Shown here: positions 19,676 to 20,966 of the stretch, in pieces
Layout: every line of letters starts with the position of its first letter
How positions within the stretch are numbered: position 1 is the stretch's first letter
NCBI GenBank assembly: GCA_004151065.3
Contig: NWUY0300008590.1
Coordinates: 46,780 to 67,745, forward strand
From: Larix sibirica
Lineage: Eukaryota > Streptophyta > Pinopsida > Pinales > Pinaceae
Direction: 5' to 3'
Length of the DNA: 20,966 nucleotides
The notes under the pieces: model-generated
Told to the model about the DNA's origin: nothing
The model's input: only the letters and a program-made list of their open reading frames with translations
The model's database searches: none
Translations under genes and position numbers: made by a program

Positions 19676-20568
19676 GTAGGTACCGTTGCATTCCTTAGTA
19701 GAACTTGTTCATTTTTTTATTGGTGAAAGATCAAAGTTTAGGTTGAAACCGTTACTTCACCTCTTTATTCTCACATTTTTAAGCCCGCTTGTCTAGGGTT
19801 TGATTATTAGTTTGATAATAGCGGTTCATTTCCAGATTGAACATAGGTTTTAACCCTTCATCACTCACAAACTTTCATCGTACTTTTCTCCTTGTGATTT
19901 TCCTTGAACATGCCCAAGATAAGAAGTTGACTTCGATGAGTTTCATACCGGGGATTACTTGTTAAAAGAGCAATGGATATTGTTTCCTTTAGAGTCTACC
20001 TGGGTAGAAAGGGGAGTGAAACCCTAGGTCTTTGGAGTTGGGAAGTCGAGAAAATAGTCGAAATCGCACAACATTGATCCTTTTGATTTTTTCTTAGTTA
20101 AAATAGTGTGTCCTCATTTTTGCATGTAGAATGCATTTCTATGCATTTAGCTTCATAATAGAGAAATTTTGAATTAGTTTCATGATAACGTGAACACGTG
20201 GATTTGAAGTAACAAGGTTTTACTTGATGTCATGGTATGAATTGACTGCATTAATTTTTGAAGCTTGATGAAACATATAAGAGCATGGAAAATAATTAGA
20301 TAAAATATTTCCCTTGGTGATTTATTTTTATTTTTTATGACCATTTTGTTTTTGATTAAATGACTCAAAATATATATTTTAAAGTGTCACGGAGAATCAT
20401 ACTCTCTTCATAAAATTATCTGCATGGAAAGAAAATTACTAAATGAAGTAAAATCTTAAATAAGTTAACTTTGATACTACTAAGCCTGAACTAACTGAAT
20501 TTTCTTTCAGGTTCCTGTAGGATTTATGATTGCTATTTAAATACAGTAATATTGTTCTTTTATTACAG
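19676..20568 (+). other. Candidate 5' intron with two possible acceptors
   Basis: The stretch is T-rich, begins GTAGGT and ends ATTGTTCTTTTATTACAG (AG at 20567-20568). Another acceptor, TTTTCTTTCAG ending at 20510, has a CTAAC branch-point-like box about twenty bases upstream (20491-20495). The two acceptors are 58 bases apart. Introns in the 5' untranslated leader of this size are common in plants. No open frame of interest lies inside. Confidence 0.4.
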
Positions 20569-20966
20569 GATTCGGATATGTACATAAGGACTTCCAAGCG
20601 CAAATCCAAAGTTGTAGAATCCAATTCGAACATTGAAGTAGTTCTAGAAGCTATCATGGAGCCTTGTTTGAAGATACCAGAGCTATCACCGGAGTAGTCC
20701 CCGAATACAAATGGGGTGAAATAAACTTATCAGAGATCAAGATGCGGTTGATGCATCCATTGAGGAGATGGTAATTTATCAAAATATAAATAAATCAAGT
20801 CTCCACAAAGCGGCAACTCGCGCGGAATTATTCCCATCCTCTGAGGTAATAGGTTGGATTTTGCCTTATATAGATGTCAAGTCTAGAATCATTGCAGGAG
20901 CTAATGGAAAAGGGTTCGCCTCATTTCAACCGACACATATAGGCACAACTTACAAATTACCTGCTC
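20569..20966 (+). pseudogene. Coding-like sequence in shifted frames, cut by the window end
   Basis: After the candidate acceptor a frame with ATG at 20578 encodes MYIRTSKRKSKVVESNSNI and on to KIPELSPE, then TAG at 20695-20697. A neighbouring frame over 20694-20741 reads VVPEYKWGEINLSEIK. A third frame from 20720 stays open for 82 codons to the window edge, including ATRAELFPSSEVIGWILPYI and FASFQPTHIGTTYKLP. These pieces read like one protein broken by two frameshifts: a basic start, an acidic middle, then a mixed globular part. I do not recognise the family with confidence; a plant retroelement first ORF or a repeat-associated protein is my best guess. Sequencing error or a short unseen intron could also explain the breaks. 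Confidence 0.5.

Overview
This window looks like nuclear intergenic DNA from a seed plant with a large, repeat-rich genome. The evidence is strong A+T richness, no dense genes, old plant LTR retrotransposons, a long solo LTR, microsatellites and several degenerate tandem-repeat arrays. A gymnosperm is plausible, but nothing in the sequence proves it. I see no bacterial operon, CRISPR array, tRNA, rRNA or intact protein-coding gene.

Layout. Bases 1-1675 are A+T-rich intergenic sequence with a (TA)n(CA)n microsatellite. At 1706-2980 lies a solo LTR of Ty1/copia (Sirevirus-like) type: it starts TGTTGAA, ends TTCCAACA and is bordered by GAGAA/GAGAT. It carries two internal tandem-repeat blocks, and it split a pair of mutually inverted 23-bp palindromes (1676-1698 and 2991-3013). 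Bases 3014-5428 are intergenic, with small hairpins, an (AC)n run and a weak promoter/LTR-like stretch on the minus strand.

The main identifiable element is a complete but dead Ty3/gypsy chromovirus on the plus strand at 5429-11657. Its order is 5' LTR, weak initiator-Met-type primer-binding site, leader with a perfect 42-bp duplication, Gag with a damaged zinc knuckle, aspartic protease, reverse transcriptase, RNase H, integrase, chromodomain remnant, polypurine tract and 3' LTR. All domains are in the expected order, and all are broken by stops, frameshifts and lost catalytic residues. The two LTRs are clearly diverged, so the insertion is old.

Bases 11658-16260 are mostly unassignable, apart from a near-perfect 84-bp (28-codon) tandem duplication and a perfect 24-bp duplication. 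A relatively G+C-rich island at about 16280-16760 holds a nested inverted repeat. Next comes a large satellite-like array (about 17110-18740, roughly 18 degenerate units of two alternating types, with a 32-bp sub-array inside), then a diverged 34-bp minisatellite rich in CpG (about 18940-19450).

The right end (about 19500-20966) looks like the head of a transcription unit: a possible non-coding first exon, a good splice donor, an intron of about 0.9 kb with two candidate acceptors, and coding-like sequence in broken frames that runs off the window. I could not identify its family. The tandem arrays immediately upstream of this spliced unit are the least explained part of the window. They may be the LTR or untranslated leader of an undescribed retroelement; this is inference.
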